DNA of 64,000 bases from Chelonoidis abingdonii (taxonomy: Eukaryota > Chordata > Testudines > Testudinidae), in NCBI RefSeq assembly GCF_003597395.2, contig NC_133770.1:87641013-87705012 (forward strand). Reading direction: 5' to 3'. Position numbers and translations under genes: made by a program. The notes beneath the pieces are model-generated. The model was given only the letters and a program-made list of their open reading frames with translations, made no database searches and was not told the DNA's origin. This document shows positions 22,763 through 34,510 of this stretch, piece by piece (the stretch's first letter is position 1; every line of letters begins with the position of its first letter).

Positions 22763-25260
22763 CTGCCATAACTGAGAGGGAAGAAACAGACTAAGAAACA
22801 AGATAAGGCCTATCCCAATATGCTGAATATTGTGATAAATGTATGTGATATAATAAAATTTAATCTTTTGGTCACTTTGGAACTGTGACTTCCTCTTTAC
22901 TAGTGGTGTGTCATGTCATCACTACCTCATTCCACAGAGTACAATGGAATAAAGGTGCCCTGGTAATTTTGATAAGATCTCATGTTTACTCTTGAGAAAA
23001 CTGTATCATTACTCTAAGACAGCACTATTTAATGTTAAAGTTGCTCTAATACATTCTAATACATTTAATAGGAAGTAAAAGAGATCATCTTTAAAAGCAT
23101 TACAGGAACTCTGTCCAAATACCATCAAGATAAAAACCACATACAGTATGGAACAAAATTTTCATTATCTGGATTAGCAGTAACACTGTGGTTTATTAAA
23201 ACTGATCATTTTAAAATCCAATTTATTTTCACCACTATGCAATTTGCTTTCGGCATGTCTCTCAACTTGGACAATAAAACTACTGCAAATTAGTTATTTT
23301 TTGCTTTCTGGTTCCCATGTACTAACACAGTGCTGCACTGTTTGGGGCTATACCACTCTAAGGAGTGTTTACGTTCTAATTTATTTGCTACATACAAGTA
23401 AATAAAACATGAAAATATTTTTACTCCCACTGTTTCATAACACTTTTCACCTTCACCCCTTCTAAAAATAACTTATATTTTGGGCACAAGTTATTTCAAA
23501 ATGTCTGTTAAAATCATGCTGAATGTATGCTGATTTACGATAGCTTTAGTGAAAACAAAGCTGCCTTGTGTTAATTTCAAATAAATGTTCTCTAAAGAAA
23601 TATTCTTCCTGAATATAAAGAACTGAAACTTTAAACTCGTCACATCAGCCACACATTTTCTGCCAATTTAGTGTCCATTTCACATTAAGTACTGAAGGAT
23701 AATCCTGATACTATGAATAAAATACATGCTAATTATATGAACTGAAAAAACTGCAGGGCAGGATCACAGACAGACAGATGCACAAAATGATGAATGAAGT
23801 CATCATAGTCAAATGTCATTCAAGCCAGGAAGTGTTGATATTTTAAATACAAATAACAAGAAATAATAAAATAAGCAGGTTTACCTGAAGGAGTTTTAGG
23901 GTTCCATTCCTGATGAGTCTCATATTCTTTTCAGTTAGCCACCCCTAAAGTACATTTCCTACTTTTGTCCTAATATTTTATTCAGGACACACACATCGTC
24001 CTTTATTAAACTAACAATTTGTGAAATTTGCAGGTGAAAGAAATCAAGCAGGCAAAAAAATAAAATAAAATAAAAAAATTCTCGGCTCCTAAAAGCCCAT
24101 TAAGTAACGCAGATGGACGGAACAATTCTGTTGCAGGGAAGGCACAGTGTACACAGTTCCTCTTAAACAATGCTTCTCTTCCCAGTAAATGCAGCTCACT
24201 CTCCGTGAAACAGCCTGCAGCAGAATAATAAAATAATTGCTCAAGTGCTAATCTGAGAAAAGGAGGGGGTGTGAGGGAAAGTAAGGAATGCAAACACGCA
24301 AGAAGCTTCTCTCACTAACAGCTAAGGGTGTTGGATTTCCCTATTTTACAGGATAAATGCCTTAAATATTGTGAGGCATTCAGATACTATGATAATGGGA
24401 GCCACATACATAATTAAAAGATAGATAGATTATTAAAATTACCAAGGTCAGGAAATGCAAAAATTAAGATTCCAATCACAACACCACATTCTTGTTGCAT
24501 ATCCAGTAATGTGGCGTATATTTTAATACAAACAGTAGTATATTAAAAGGACATTATTTGAAATGTAGTCACTAAAAAAAACCCAGTTAACGCAAGTTTC
24601 ACATCCTCCAGTTGCCCATTTGTGTTTATTTATTTATTTAAATGTTTGCTCTCCTCTGTTGCTGAGTAAAAGACCCACTCAAAAAAATGGGAAACTAAGT
24701 GGTTCTGTGTGGACAGACACCTGCGCAGAGCCCATAGCAAGGCTGACTGAACAGAGAAAACAATGTCAATATTCACAAATTGACCACAAACCCACAAAGT
24801 AAGCAAACTAAAAGTTTACAGAAAAAACATGATTTTCTCGTAATCTCTGCCACATACAGCCATCTTAGGTGCGATTTACTACTACCTATTTTGCAGTCAG
24901 AAGCATTTTTTAAAGAGGGACACTGTCAACTACTATACTTCAGTGACTTTAATAATTTGAACTGGGTAACCTTAATGTAACACTTACACAGTTTTTGCCC
25001 TCTTTTCTAAAAGGGACATCAATTTAAAAGTCACTGTTTCAAAAGTAATTTTTTTCTTTAGTTCTGTTGTTATTAATAGACTGGAAACCACACAGTGAAA
25101 TCTGTTTTCAGTTTAGATATGGTCTTTCTTCAGTTATACAACCTATGTGTGTATGCTAATTCCTATGCAAATTAAGAGTTTACTGGCATGTACAGTTACT
25201 TGCAGGCTGCTGTTAATACAAACACGGTGAAATAATCATGCTTACATAATGCTTTGAAAG
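22763..25260. other. No gene seen; MIR-like tail at 24335-24430
   Basis: AT-rich interval. The text 'gaggcattcagatactatga' at about 24372 matches the tail of the MIR at 7030-7288. An A-rich run (aaataaaataaaataaaa) lies near 24057-24078, and (gata)n is seen at 24420-24430. No exon or RNA gene recognised. Confidence 0.45.
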
Positions 25261-25362
25261 CAGGGTTGCCAATTCTGGTTGGACAAATTCCTTGAGGTTT
25301 CAGCATATGACAGACTTTAATTTGATGTTTAATCTTTAATGCCTGGAGGGCTGGCAATGCTA
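25261..25362. mobile_element. hAT-type MITE, 102 bp
   Basis: The left end cagggttgccaattctgg is imperfectly inverted in the right end gagggctggcaatgcta. Flanking 8-mers are tttgaaag (25253-25260) and tttggaag (25363-25370), 7 of 8 matching. Internal text includes the inverted pair 'taatttgatg' and 'aatctttaatg'. Confidence 0.82.
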
Positions 25363-25559
25363 TTTGGAAGTAGCATATTCTCCCTCCCATACAATCTTCA
25401 AGAACAGAAGGTGTCATTGTTATCTAAAAATTGTGGGATGCGGCTACATAGAACAAAGCTCACTCTCCATTTTGGAAGGCAGGTTCTGGTCTGGAGGGGA
25501 TAGAATGGACTTTGGTTGTCTGCCACTTACAACAGGCTGTCATTGCTGTGTTATGTAGT

Positions 25560-25839
25560 CAGTATTGCAAACCCTCAAAATTATGAGATTGGCTTAAAAG
25601 TCATGACATTTTAAGAAATAATCAATGTTGGGATCTTTTTGTTTGCCTTCTTGTTTTGTAGCTTTTAAGGTTCATGTTTTCCAGCTTTTCTCAGAACTAT
25701 GAGAGCTGGAAATTTTGTGGGTTTTTGTGTAATGACAACTGAGATTCTTGAGTACTTCCATGACTCCAGAAGTTGGGGCTTTAAGGAAAACACCAACATC
25801 ACAAGACTCATAGTAAATTCAGGAGAGTTGGCAACATTG
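25560..25839. mobile_element. hAT-type MITE, 280 bp
   Basis: Ends cagtattgcaaaccct and agagttggcaacattg form an imperfect terminal inverted repeat. The flanking 8-mers tatgtagt and catcaagt match 5 of 8, so the duplication is decayed. Internal text 'actccagaagttggggcttt' is characteristic of a reptile hAT-type family I recall. Confidence 0.7.
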
Positions 25840-26987
25840 CATCAAGTTGTTAAATACAAACTCTCCATGCCTTCTCAAGAATAACAGACAATGTAAATCA
25901 GGTTGGGCCTTGGCCACATTGGGGGATGATGGAGTCAAACTGTCCCATTCACAGGGCACGTTCAAGGAGGGACTGTGCTTCTGGTGGGACACCCTGTTCC
26001 CAGGGATGCAAGGGCGAATGCACACACTATGCCATCCAGTATAGTGAAATCTATGTTCTATAGACACAGATGCAATTGTTGAAGGAAGAAATTTATAATG
26101 TTGCATGTGCTATTTTTTTTTTTTGAGTCCAAAAGAACCTAGAGCTTTTGAACACCAGACTACATCGCTTCTCCTGGATGGGAGATTAGATTGCTATTTC
26201 ATTTCCACTGCTGATATATTTATTTATATTTTTATTATTATTTACAAAGTGTGTTCCCTATTTGTACTTATCGCTATTTGCATCACACTGCTCAAAGCAA
26301 GGTCTCACAATCACTTTCATTTAAATATAATACCAGTAGAAGCTGCCCATCTCTCAATCCTCCCAATCCAGAGCTCTCTCAGCTCTACAAATATGCAACA
26401 CGTAGACCAGTGGCTTTCAACGTTTTCAGACTACTGTACCCTTTTCAGGAGTCTGAAAGTGCTATGGGATCCTATGTCTCATTGCGAGTCGAGGGGATTT
26501 AGGCTTCTACATGCTTACATCACTCCTAAAAATGGGACTTCGGTCCTTTTAAAAATTTGACCCCTTCTCTATTGCCTTGGAAGGATTAATTTTTTATCAG
26601 TAAATATTGATAAACATCAATTTCACTGTACAAACTGACAAAATATTTCCATCTATAATAATCAAAATTTACAGATAGGCAAAGAAACAAAAATGCTGCT
26701 TAAGAACTTTTTAAGCATTTGATATAAGGCTATTTATTTTGCATATTTTAACATATGGTGTTGGCAATTTGTGTTTTAATGGTTATAAATCTTAAAGTTT
26801 TTGAATCTCAATGTCTACAGTGATTTAAATAACTGTCTGACACACACATACTCTCCCAATTTCCCACAACTGTGAAAATTTTAAAATAAAAATTAAAAAA
26901 TCTTTAAAATAAACATCAACATTATCCATCAGAATGGTTTAAAAAAAATAATCAAATTTTGTCCTGCCTACGGATCTACATTTAAAA
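25840..26987. other. No gene seen; one-sided hAT-like fragment at 26406-26500
   Basis: At 26406 'accagtggctttcaacgttt' and 'cagactactgtacccttttc' match the left end of a reptile hAT-type family; no matching right end is found. The 151-codon frame at 26105-26560 begins in a T-run and has no motif. The rest is AT-rich. Confidence 0.5.
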
Positions 26988-27600
26988 AGTTTGCACCAGT
27001 GTAACTAGATCCGGCTGCAATGGTGCAAAGACGGTTTATTAGAGAATATTTAAATAAAGATGATAGAGAGAGTTTGATGCATCAGTAATTGGTCATCGGG
27101 GGTAACATACAGAGTATAGGGGGATGCTGGTATTTGGATATTGGTTAGCACATAATATATATAGTCTGCAATGTCCCCAGTGCGGGGTGTACGGTGGGTG
27201 GGATCAAGATACAGTAAGGAAGCAGTGAGGGTACATCGCTCATACAATGGGTTACACGAAGTCATGGGTATAAGTAAGCGGGCCAGGCAATGGGGACAGG
27301 ATAACCCTCACATGGTAGAATCCAGTTCGGTGGGTTCAGGGCTCAGGGGATATAGTTCAGTAGGGGGGGTTTATAGGTCTTCTCCCCCCCGTGGGTGCAT
27401 GAAGCCACGCCGGCTCACTCCTGGTATTGGCGGTGGCTGGTGATGTGCTCTGTGTAAATGTCCCTAGATCATCGAATAGCGTCCGAGACCATCAAACGTC
27501 TCATGAGACGCGCATAGCGACGGCCCACCCCACAGGCCCTAAGTACATGCTCATTACAGAGGTCCCAGGCACCCAGATGGTGTGAAGCCAAAAGGGGAAT
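26988..27600 (-). other. Unclassified block, transcript-like on the minus strand
   Basis: This block is GC-richer than its flanks and ends, on the minus strand, with a polyadenylation signal in 'tctaataaaccgtctttgca' (signal near 27035-27045). At its edge a 9-bp inverted repeat (tttgcacca at about 26989-26997 and tggtgcaaa at about 27020-27028) encloses a 22-base loop. Minus-strand frames are short: about 37 codons from 27585 down, and a 71-codon frame at 27050-27265. I recognise no protein family, LTR or transposon end. It could be the 3' end of a retroposed transcript or part of an unknown mobile element. Confidence 0.4.
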
Positions 27601-28171
27601 TTTTCAGAAAGCCATGAGCATATCAAAATAGATTACAATGTTCAGCAAGCTAAGCCACATGGGGGTGCTACCAGATGATTGCTATCATGTGGTATGTTTT
27701 ATATTCAAATAATCCTCCACTAGTCCTAATAATAATTCATTGCTAGTAACTTAACATATATACAGAGCATCTTATCAGTCAAACCTAAAACAAGCTGCCT
27801 CCTCCCACGGTCAGCTCACACACACTGAAGATACTATTCATTCTCTTAAAGCCACAGTAACACCCCAGCTCTGTTCTTTAAATTTTTTTTGTCCAAATAT
27901 ATTCATATATATCAGAACTGCCCTGAAGATTCTTACAGCCACTGTAATACCACGCGTGGTTAAAAGAAGGGTTCCAATGACACATACTCCAATGTAAAAG
28001 CAGAAACTTCATTTTGAACTGTAAAATATTTTATGTTTGGCGGGTTTTTCCTCTAAATGATTTCTTTTTCTCCAAATGACTTTTGTTTAGGAACAAAACA
28101 CAAACTACTATTCAAGCAGTGTTTTTAACACCTAACTTCTTTCTGTTGCATGCACAGCAGGGTCCTGCAAA

Positions 28172-28422
28172 CAGGGCCCAGCTCCAGGCACCAGCAAAGG
28201 AAGCCGGTGCTTGGGGCGGCCAATGGAAAGGGACAGCATGTCCGGGTCTTTGATGGCAGGCCCATCAGTCCCCCTTGGAATGAAGGACCCGTCGCCGAAT
28301 TGTCCCCGAAGAATGAAGCAGCGCGATACAGCTGCCGAAGTGCCGCCGACCACGACTTTATTTATTTTTATTTTTTTTCCGCTTCGCCACTTGGGGCGGC
28401 AAAAAAGCTGTAGCCAGCCCTG
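28172..28422. mobile_element. hAT-type MITE, 251 bp, perfect 8-bp duplication
   Basis: Ends cagggcccagctcc and gtagccagccctg form a terminal inverted repeat. The 8-mer cctgcaaa occurs perfectly on both sides (28164-28171 and 28423-28430), the hAT signature. The interior has repeated 'cgccgaa' words and an inverted pair 'cttggggcggcc' and 'cttggggcggca'. The 108-codon minus frame over it is not a gene. Confidence 0.92.
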
Positions 28423-31061
28423 CCTGCAAATTCTAGCACTGTCTCCAAAAAGTATCATAATTAATTCGTTCTCTCTGAACTTTAATACTGACTCTGCTGG
28501 GTGAATATACAGTGTTCTTAGGCTAATCTCATTGCGATTTCAAACTTGAGTATGTATGCATTAATTTTATCATACAGTAGAGATGGCTGTATTTTTCTCC
28601 CCAAAGGAATGTGTCAAACATATCTAGTGCAGATACAGAATTTCAGTGCTAGCCTTCACACTAAAAAAGGTCTCACAATTATTGAACTCCTTAAAAAGTC
28701 GTAGGCAAAATTCAGCGTCGACGTATGTGATGGCACAAGCTGATTACAAATGGATGTAAGTAGATTAGTATTCAGTAGATACTAAATAAAATTGGATGAA
28801 AAAAATGGGAAAATAAATTGCAAAAATTTTGTCCCTTATTTTCAATTTAAAAAAAAAAAAAAGAAAATTTGAAAATTTTTGACCAGGAAAGCAACTAACA
28901 GGAGGATTGAATATTGTTATTTTTCCCCATTATTTATTAAGTGTCATTCCGATGCTTTCTAAATACATCTCATCTCCTTCTGTTAGTTGTCTTGCATACA
29001 TCACTTTCCACCTCCTTGGCGTATAAATTACACTCATTTACTGTAGTCACTGAATACCAAGTTGTTGATATTAATTCAAATTAAAGGCATGCATCTAAAC
29101 CAGAGCTTCATTACCAGAAACCAGAGAGTGCTATCTTGACAGAAGCAATCACACAAGCACTGAAAATAACAAAACGAGAATGACAAATATGATACAACCT
29201 TATAAAATTGCTATCTTAATATAATTCCAAAGGCAACCTGTTTTTGATCATGTGGAAGATAGAGGTCCCCCAAAATGAAGAGCTTTAGAAATTAAACAGT
29301 CTGAAATGTCAGTTTTCTACCTAGTTATCTGTTACAGGGTACAGATTGTTAATGAAATTGATGTTACATCTTTCCAAAATCCTTCACATGCTATATTTAT
29401 CCATATCATGGACAAAAAACACCTTGAGATTCTTTGTTTACTGTTATGTTATATATATGTTGTAATTAAAAAAACAAAACAAAACATTAACCTGACTGCT
29501 TTCAAGGGAATTATTAAACCAAAGTGCCTAGGATTTCTCTTTCTTTCTTTCCCCATGTACCAAGGCATAAGGAAATTATTTTTCCAAAGTACAAAACATT
29601 TCTTTATTCCTAGACTGACTCATTATATAACCAAATCTGAGCAATTTTACATATTTGCACATTTGGATTTCTCAAGTCTGGGACATCCAGATATAATACA
29701 TATTTGAAAGACTAAGATGGCATAGTCACTTAAAGTATAATTCCAGTATTAAACAAATGCTGAGTCCCAGACAGAAGACATGGAAAGAAATGTAGAAATT
29801 CCATAGAGCTCTGTCCTGCAAACATTTAAGCCCACGATTGACTGTAGTTATGTGAATAAACTTACTTAAGGGTTTGCAGGATTGTGTCCTTAGATTGTCC
29901 ATCTTTTGGGCAGGACTCTGTTTTCCTGTGTATTTGGACAGTGCCTAGCACACTGGGGGCACTACCAGAAAAAATTAACTACAAACAATACTACTAATTA
30001 ACCCCCCCCCCTTTACTTTATAATATGGGACTAAACGTCACAGTTTCATTGGCAAAATGATTAAAAAAAACCACTCACACTGAGTAGAATAATTTCTTTA
30101 TGCGACTTGCTACTCATTGAATAATTATAACTGAAAAAATTCTCAATAAATCAAATATTTTAAACCTGTATTATTTCTTGAATTTTACAATCTCAAACAT
30201 TGCTAAATACGTATTAAGATTTTGATACTAATCTTACAAAATAAAACAGTTTTACAGCTAGTAATAAAGTACATATAGGAGTCATATTTTCTTACAAGTA
30301 GTAAAGAATATAGTTTCAGGGGATAATGAGTTGGATGGGTGGGTGGGTGGCTGAAGTAGGGAAACGAATAGTTTCTGTTCTTGTGGGAACACAAAAATTA
30401 TAAGTTCTTCACTTGTCTGGAATTTTTCAGTCTCATACAGACATATACAATGCACAGAGAAAGACAGACACAGAAATACAGGATTCTCTTTTCTCTGACT
30501 CGTCTCTTAGCTGCCAAACCTCAGCTATGTGCCATTTGACAGCAGCTGAGAAAGGAATCCTGCATCGGATGGAGAACTTCTATTCAAAGGATGAAAAATT
30601 AAAGAAAAAAAGAATGTTTGGATTTGACATAAGTTCATATACTGGTTTCATTTCTTGGAAATTTGAGTGGTGGTGTACGGACAAGTCTGTACTGAAATGC
30701 CACAAACTGGTACTAAAAAATTACAGCCATGGCAATATTTAAACTTCTCATTACACTCCTCACATCATGGGCTACTTTTGGGACGTAAGGCTGATGAGAG
30801 GGGGAAAGCAGGCACAACTATATCAGGGCCCCATGCGCAGGGAGCTCTTTACAGAAATGTAACATCTGTGTAAATAAAGTGAAATAGGAGGATGTGGTCT
30901 GCCAGCAAATACAATGTAAATTTCTCTTGATGAGCCTGGATGTAATAGTGTCCAAACTAGCATCAGAAAACATAAGTCCAACATCCTCAGGGGAGAAAAA
31001 GTACCATTAACCTAATGTGGTGAAACTACATTTTAGACATGGGGATTTCTGAACCAAATAG
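28423..31061. other. No gene seen; small repeats only
   Basis: AT-rich interval. At 29817-29882 'tcctgcaaacatttaag' is mirrored by 'cttaagggtttgcagga', a short palindromic amniote repeat. At 29895-29985 'gggcaggactctgttttcct' and 'cagtgcctagcacactgggg' mark an L2 tail on the plus strand. The 133-codon frame at 29306-29707 has no family motif. A (gtgg)n run lies at 30335-30350. Confidence 0.5.
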
Positions 31062-31156
31062 CACTGCTCGTAAGAGTGACGTGACTTGCCCAAGGTCACA
31101 GAGCAGATCAGAGATATGGCAGGGAACAGAGTCAAGGTCTGCTCCCTGCTCAAGAC
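31062..31156 (-). repeat. MIR core fragment
   Basis: The plus strand reads 'gtgacgtgacttgcccaagg' and 'tcacagagcagatcagagat', the inverse of the MIR core ('ccttgggcaagtcac'). Its 3' side is cut by the hAT-type element that starts at 31157. Confidence 0.82.
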
Positions 31157-31269
31157 CAGTGTTTCTCAACCTTTTTGATACCAGGGACTGGCTTGCTGCT
31201 CTCCTAAACTGTGTCAGGGAGATCTCAGGGCCTAGTGCTGGTTCACGGACCAGTCGTTGAGAAACACTG
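31157..31269. mobile_element. hAT-type MITE, 113 bp, inserted at a MIR
   Basis: A perfect 14-bp terminal inverted repeat: cagtgtttctcaac at the left and gttgagaaacactg at the right. The ends resemble the Charlie/MER5 type of hAT elements. The flanking 8-mers ctcaagac and ctctgaat match only 4 of 8, so the target duplication is eroded. Confidence 0.85.
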
Positions 31270-34200
31270 CTCTGAATCACCATTATATATTTTAAGATGT
31301 CTATTCCGGCAAGGATATATATTTATATTTCAAGTACTGAATATCTGCAGGAACCTCACTGCCTTACATTTTCAAGGTAACAGTGTCGATGCTCATGAAG
31401 ACAAAGAGCAAAGGAGGTTTCACAGGCCAGGATGCTAAGAAAGACATTTTTAAGAGTGGCTTTGTAGAAACCTAGAAAATACAGTGCAAATATTAGGGAG
31501 AGTTGGAGTGATGGTCTTTCGATCTTGGTAGTACCATTTAAAAATAGCAGAAAAAATCAGACTCTCCTGAATAGGCCAAAGCCCAGATCTGACTCAGTTA
31601 TTTCCTATACAACCTATATAGCTTCCAGTCATTTCCAAGTATTAAATATGGGTCCTCTCACATATCAATATTACAGGAAGTCTCTCAGGATAGTTCAGAC
31701 AGGAAATGGTAACCCTGTTTACCTGGAAATGGCAGTGTAAGAGGCAAAACCATAACTGTCAGTCACTGGCAGAATGGGAGCAAGCTAGCCCCAGAAAAGC
31801 CTATCAGTTTGAGATAATTTCTACAGCTCAACTGTAGAGATAATGTATGTAACACATTTGACTTCAATAAATTTTTAAAAGGTAAGGAATTTAGTCTAAT
31901 TCCTACACACACTCCCTGCTGAGCGTAATTCTCCCATACCTATGTCACCTTTCTGCCAGATGGCATCAGCAGTAACAAGGGCTGGGTTCAATGTCTAGGG
32001 GTTTCTCTTAACACCACAAAATAGAATCAGCTTGAGCCCTCAGCCAGTAATCTGGGACAACTAAACACAACCCCCTAGGCACTTCTCAGAGGCAATACTT
32101 CCCCTCTCACAAGCACGGAGTCTGTATTTTACACAATCACAATTATTCAAAGGGGGGTGGGGTGGAAGGAGGGACCCAACATTAATTTGGGAAAACACTC
32201 AACCACATTTCAGAAGCACGTGACCATAGGCAAACACCTACCCCACGGTGAGTTGGGTAGTGTCCTTTGCCTCAGTTTCTCACCTTGCAATGTGAAAGTC
32301 TGACAAACAAATATCCCTTAACACACCACTCCCCTCTCCCTCTGCTGCACCCCACTCACAGTTGGTGGTCCTTGGTCAGCAAAGACCCAGAATTCAGAGG
32401 TGTGTTCACCTCTCACCAGGAATCATCAGCCTGCTAGAAGGACTCTCCATTGAGTCTAATCAGCTCTGTCTTAAGCTCTACTGGAGAGGTCAAATGGTGC
32501 CTAGGCCTCTTAAGGCAGAGTCCTAATAACCAAGTAAAAAAAATCTGTCCCCACCCCCTCTCATCTTCCCTGGGATTTGGCATCCCTATCCCCTGCGTAG
32601 CAAGTGAGGTTACATTTAGGGTGACCCCCCTCAACCACACCATTGCTAACCACAGTTCTGCTGCCCTTTACTCATACAACAAGAATAACAACATTTCATT
32701 ACCCCTGCATTCAAATACTAGGAGTGATTTTCAGCCCAAACCAGCCAAAACAGATCATTTTGTCAAAGCATCTCCATTTGCTGCACACCTAGGCAGAGTA
32801 GGGTGGCTATGCAAACATGGATCTGCTCCTGAAGTCTTTTCCCCAGTTCATCACTAGATGTCAGGGGAGAGCTCATTCAGACCCTCCTTATAACTGTAAA
32901 CCAACAATTTTGTCCTATATTATAAGTCGACTGTCAACAGAGGAGCAGATCTATGGACCATGTTACTCAGAGGAAAAAAATGTAGGCAAGCAGGAGGCTA
33001 ATTTTCATATTCACCTGCACAGGAAGGTCAGTTCAAAAAATATCTATAGTTAAATCTTTAGACTTAACTTGGGAGCTACTTAAACACCCCTAAGAGTCAC
33101 AGACACTCCTAAAGAAGGGGAGGCAGCAGGAAGACAAGAAACAAACCAGTGTGGCCAAAAGGCAAGGTTCAAGGAGTTATCTGAGTCAAACAGAAGTTTT
33201 AAAAAACAAAACAACTGATGAATAAAGCCTGAAATTTTACAAGTAAATAAGATTTTTACAATTTTCAATGTTAATTATGTTTTGTGAGCATAACAGCAAC
33301 AGTAGGTAAAGAAATTGTTTGCTCTTACAGTTACCATTTTTAATGTGGCCTCTGAGGCATAAAAATACAAACTTATTCCTTTGAACTCTATAAATATCAC
33401 ATTTTCATATAGGTCCAAAACAATGAATGAACATGCCTGCAAGTTATGGAAATAATTATATTCAGATATTGGGTCTCAGTTTTCAAAATACTCGTGTGCT
33501 GTACAGAATCTGTCCATTGGATCTAGAAATAACATCAATGATGTATTTATGCAGGAACTATCTCAATAACGCTGACAGGAAGCTTCCATCCCAGTCAATA
33601 TGGCTCATTAAAGGACATCTGGAGTGTGCATGGAGAGATGTTCTTTACAGCGATTCTAACAAAAATGAAATTTATTTTGAACATAAAGTCTAATAATACA
33701 TTTTGAGTAAAGATCATATCAGTCTTGTACTTTGTTGTAGTAAGTAATCCTTTCCTTTAGGAAAGATACAGTTCATACAGTAAGTACTCTCAGGGATGTC
33801 AGCTATCTTTTTAATTAAAGCTTTTGCATTCTTTATTGTTTGCAATGTCAACTTCTTAAACGGAAAATGCAATTTCTTTCACTACTGGTTTTCCTTTACT
33901 TGGTTAACATTTAATTTACCACCAATAGCAGAAAAGTCTTCTCTTTTTTTTTAAATTTACTTCAGCTCAGTCTACAATGGCGCAGGAACCCACACTCACC
34001 TACCTAATTAGCCCAGCTGAAGCAATCCCAAAGTGTAAATACATGTAAGACTAAAATGTCCTTTCGAAGGTCTAGAGACATAAATCCATTGACTTTCAAT
34101 CTTGTGGTTGATGATTTCAGCATATCAGAGTTCTGTGTGTTGGAATTTAAAAAGCTTACTAGCTAATATTGAGGAATACACCATTCCTTATAATGTATAA

Positions 34201-34391
34201 AACATGAAAAGGTTTCTTGGCTAGAGGATGAACATGAGGTGATGTTGAGTTTCTTAAGGAGAAGGATGAATTTTGAAATGGGAACTTTTTAAAAAATATT
34301 TTTTTGGAGAGAGGAACAATTTTCTAAACTCCATGCTCATGGAAAATGAAAAAAAGGGAAACTGACAATTATTAAACTACCATTGTGTCAT
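31270..34391. other. No gene seen; probable unclassified repeat at 31970-32770
   Basis: The 31970-32770 stretch (caggcacttctcagaggc-type text, 'caagcacggagtctgtattt', 'aaaggggggtgggg') has the look of a non-autonomous turtle LTR-type repeat, but I could not fix its ends. The 135-codon frame at 32450-32857 lies in it and has no motif. The remainder is AT-rich. Confidence 0.42.
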
Positions 34392-34510
34392 TATTACTAA
34401 TTATTTTAGTATTACCATAGTGCCTATCAGCCCCAAATAAGATGGGGGGGGGCATGGTGCCAGGCTCTGTACAAACAGATAGCAAGAGGCAGCATGTGTC
34501 CAGAGAGAGA
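34392..34510 (-). repeat. L2 LINE tail fragment
   Basis: The text 'tagtattaccatagtgccta' and 'ggctctgtacaaacagatag' is the inverse of the L2 tail seen on the plus strand at 185-312. An eight-base G-run (34443-34450) interrupts it. Confidence 0.7.

Noticed and set aside
26105..26560. 151-codon plus-strand frame with hydrophobic start
   Set aside because: It begins in a T-run and crosses a hAT-like fragment; no motif or splice context.
29306..29707. 133-codon plus-strand frame with membrane-like stretches
   Set aside because: AT-rich sequence codes for hydrophobic residues by chance; no family resemblance.
30335..30350. (GTGG)n run and other short microsatellites as CRISPR-like or regulatory arrays
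   Set aside because: Units are 2-5 bp without spacers; these are simple sequence repeats.
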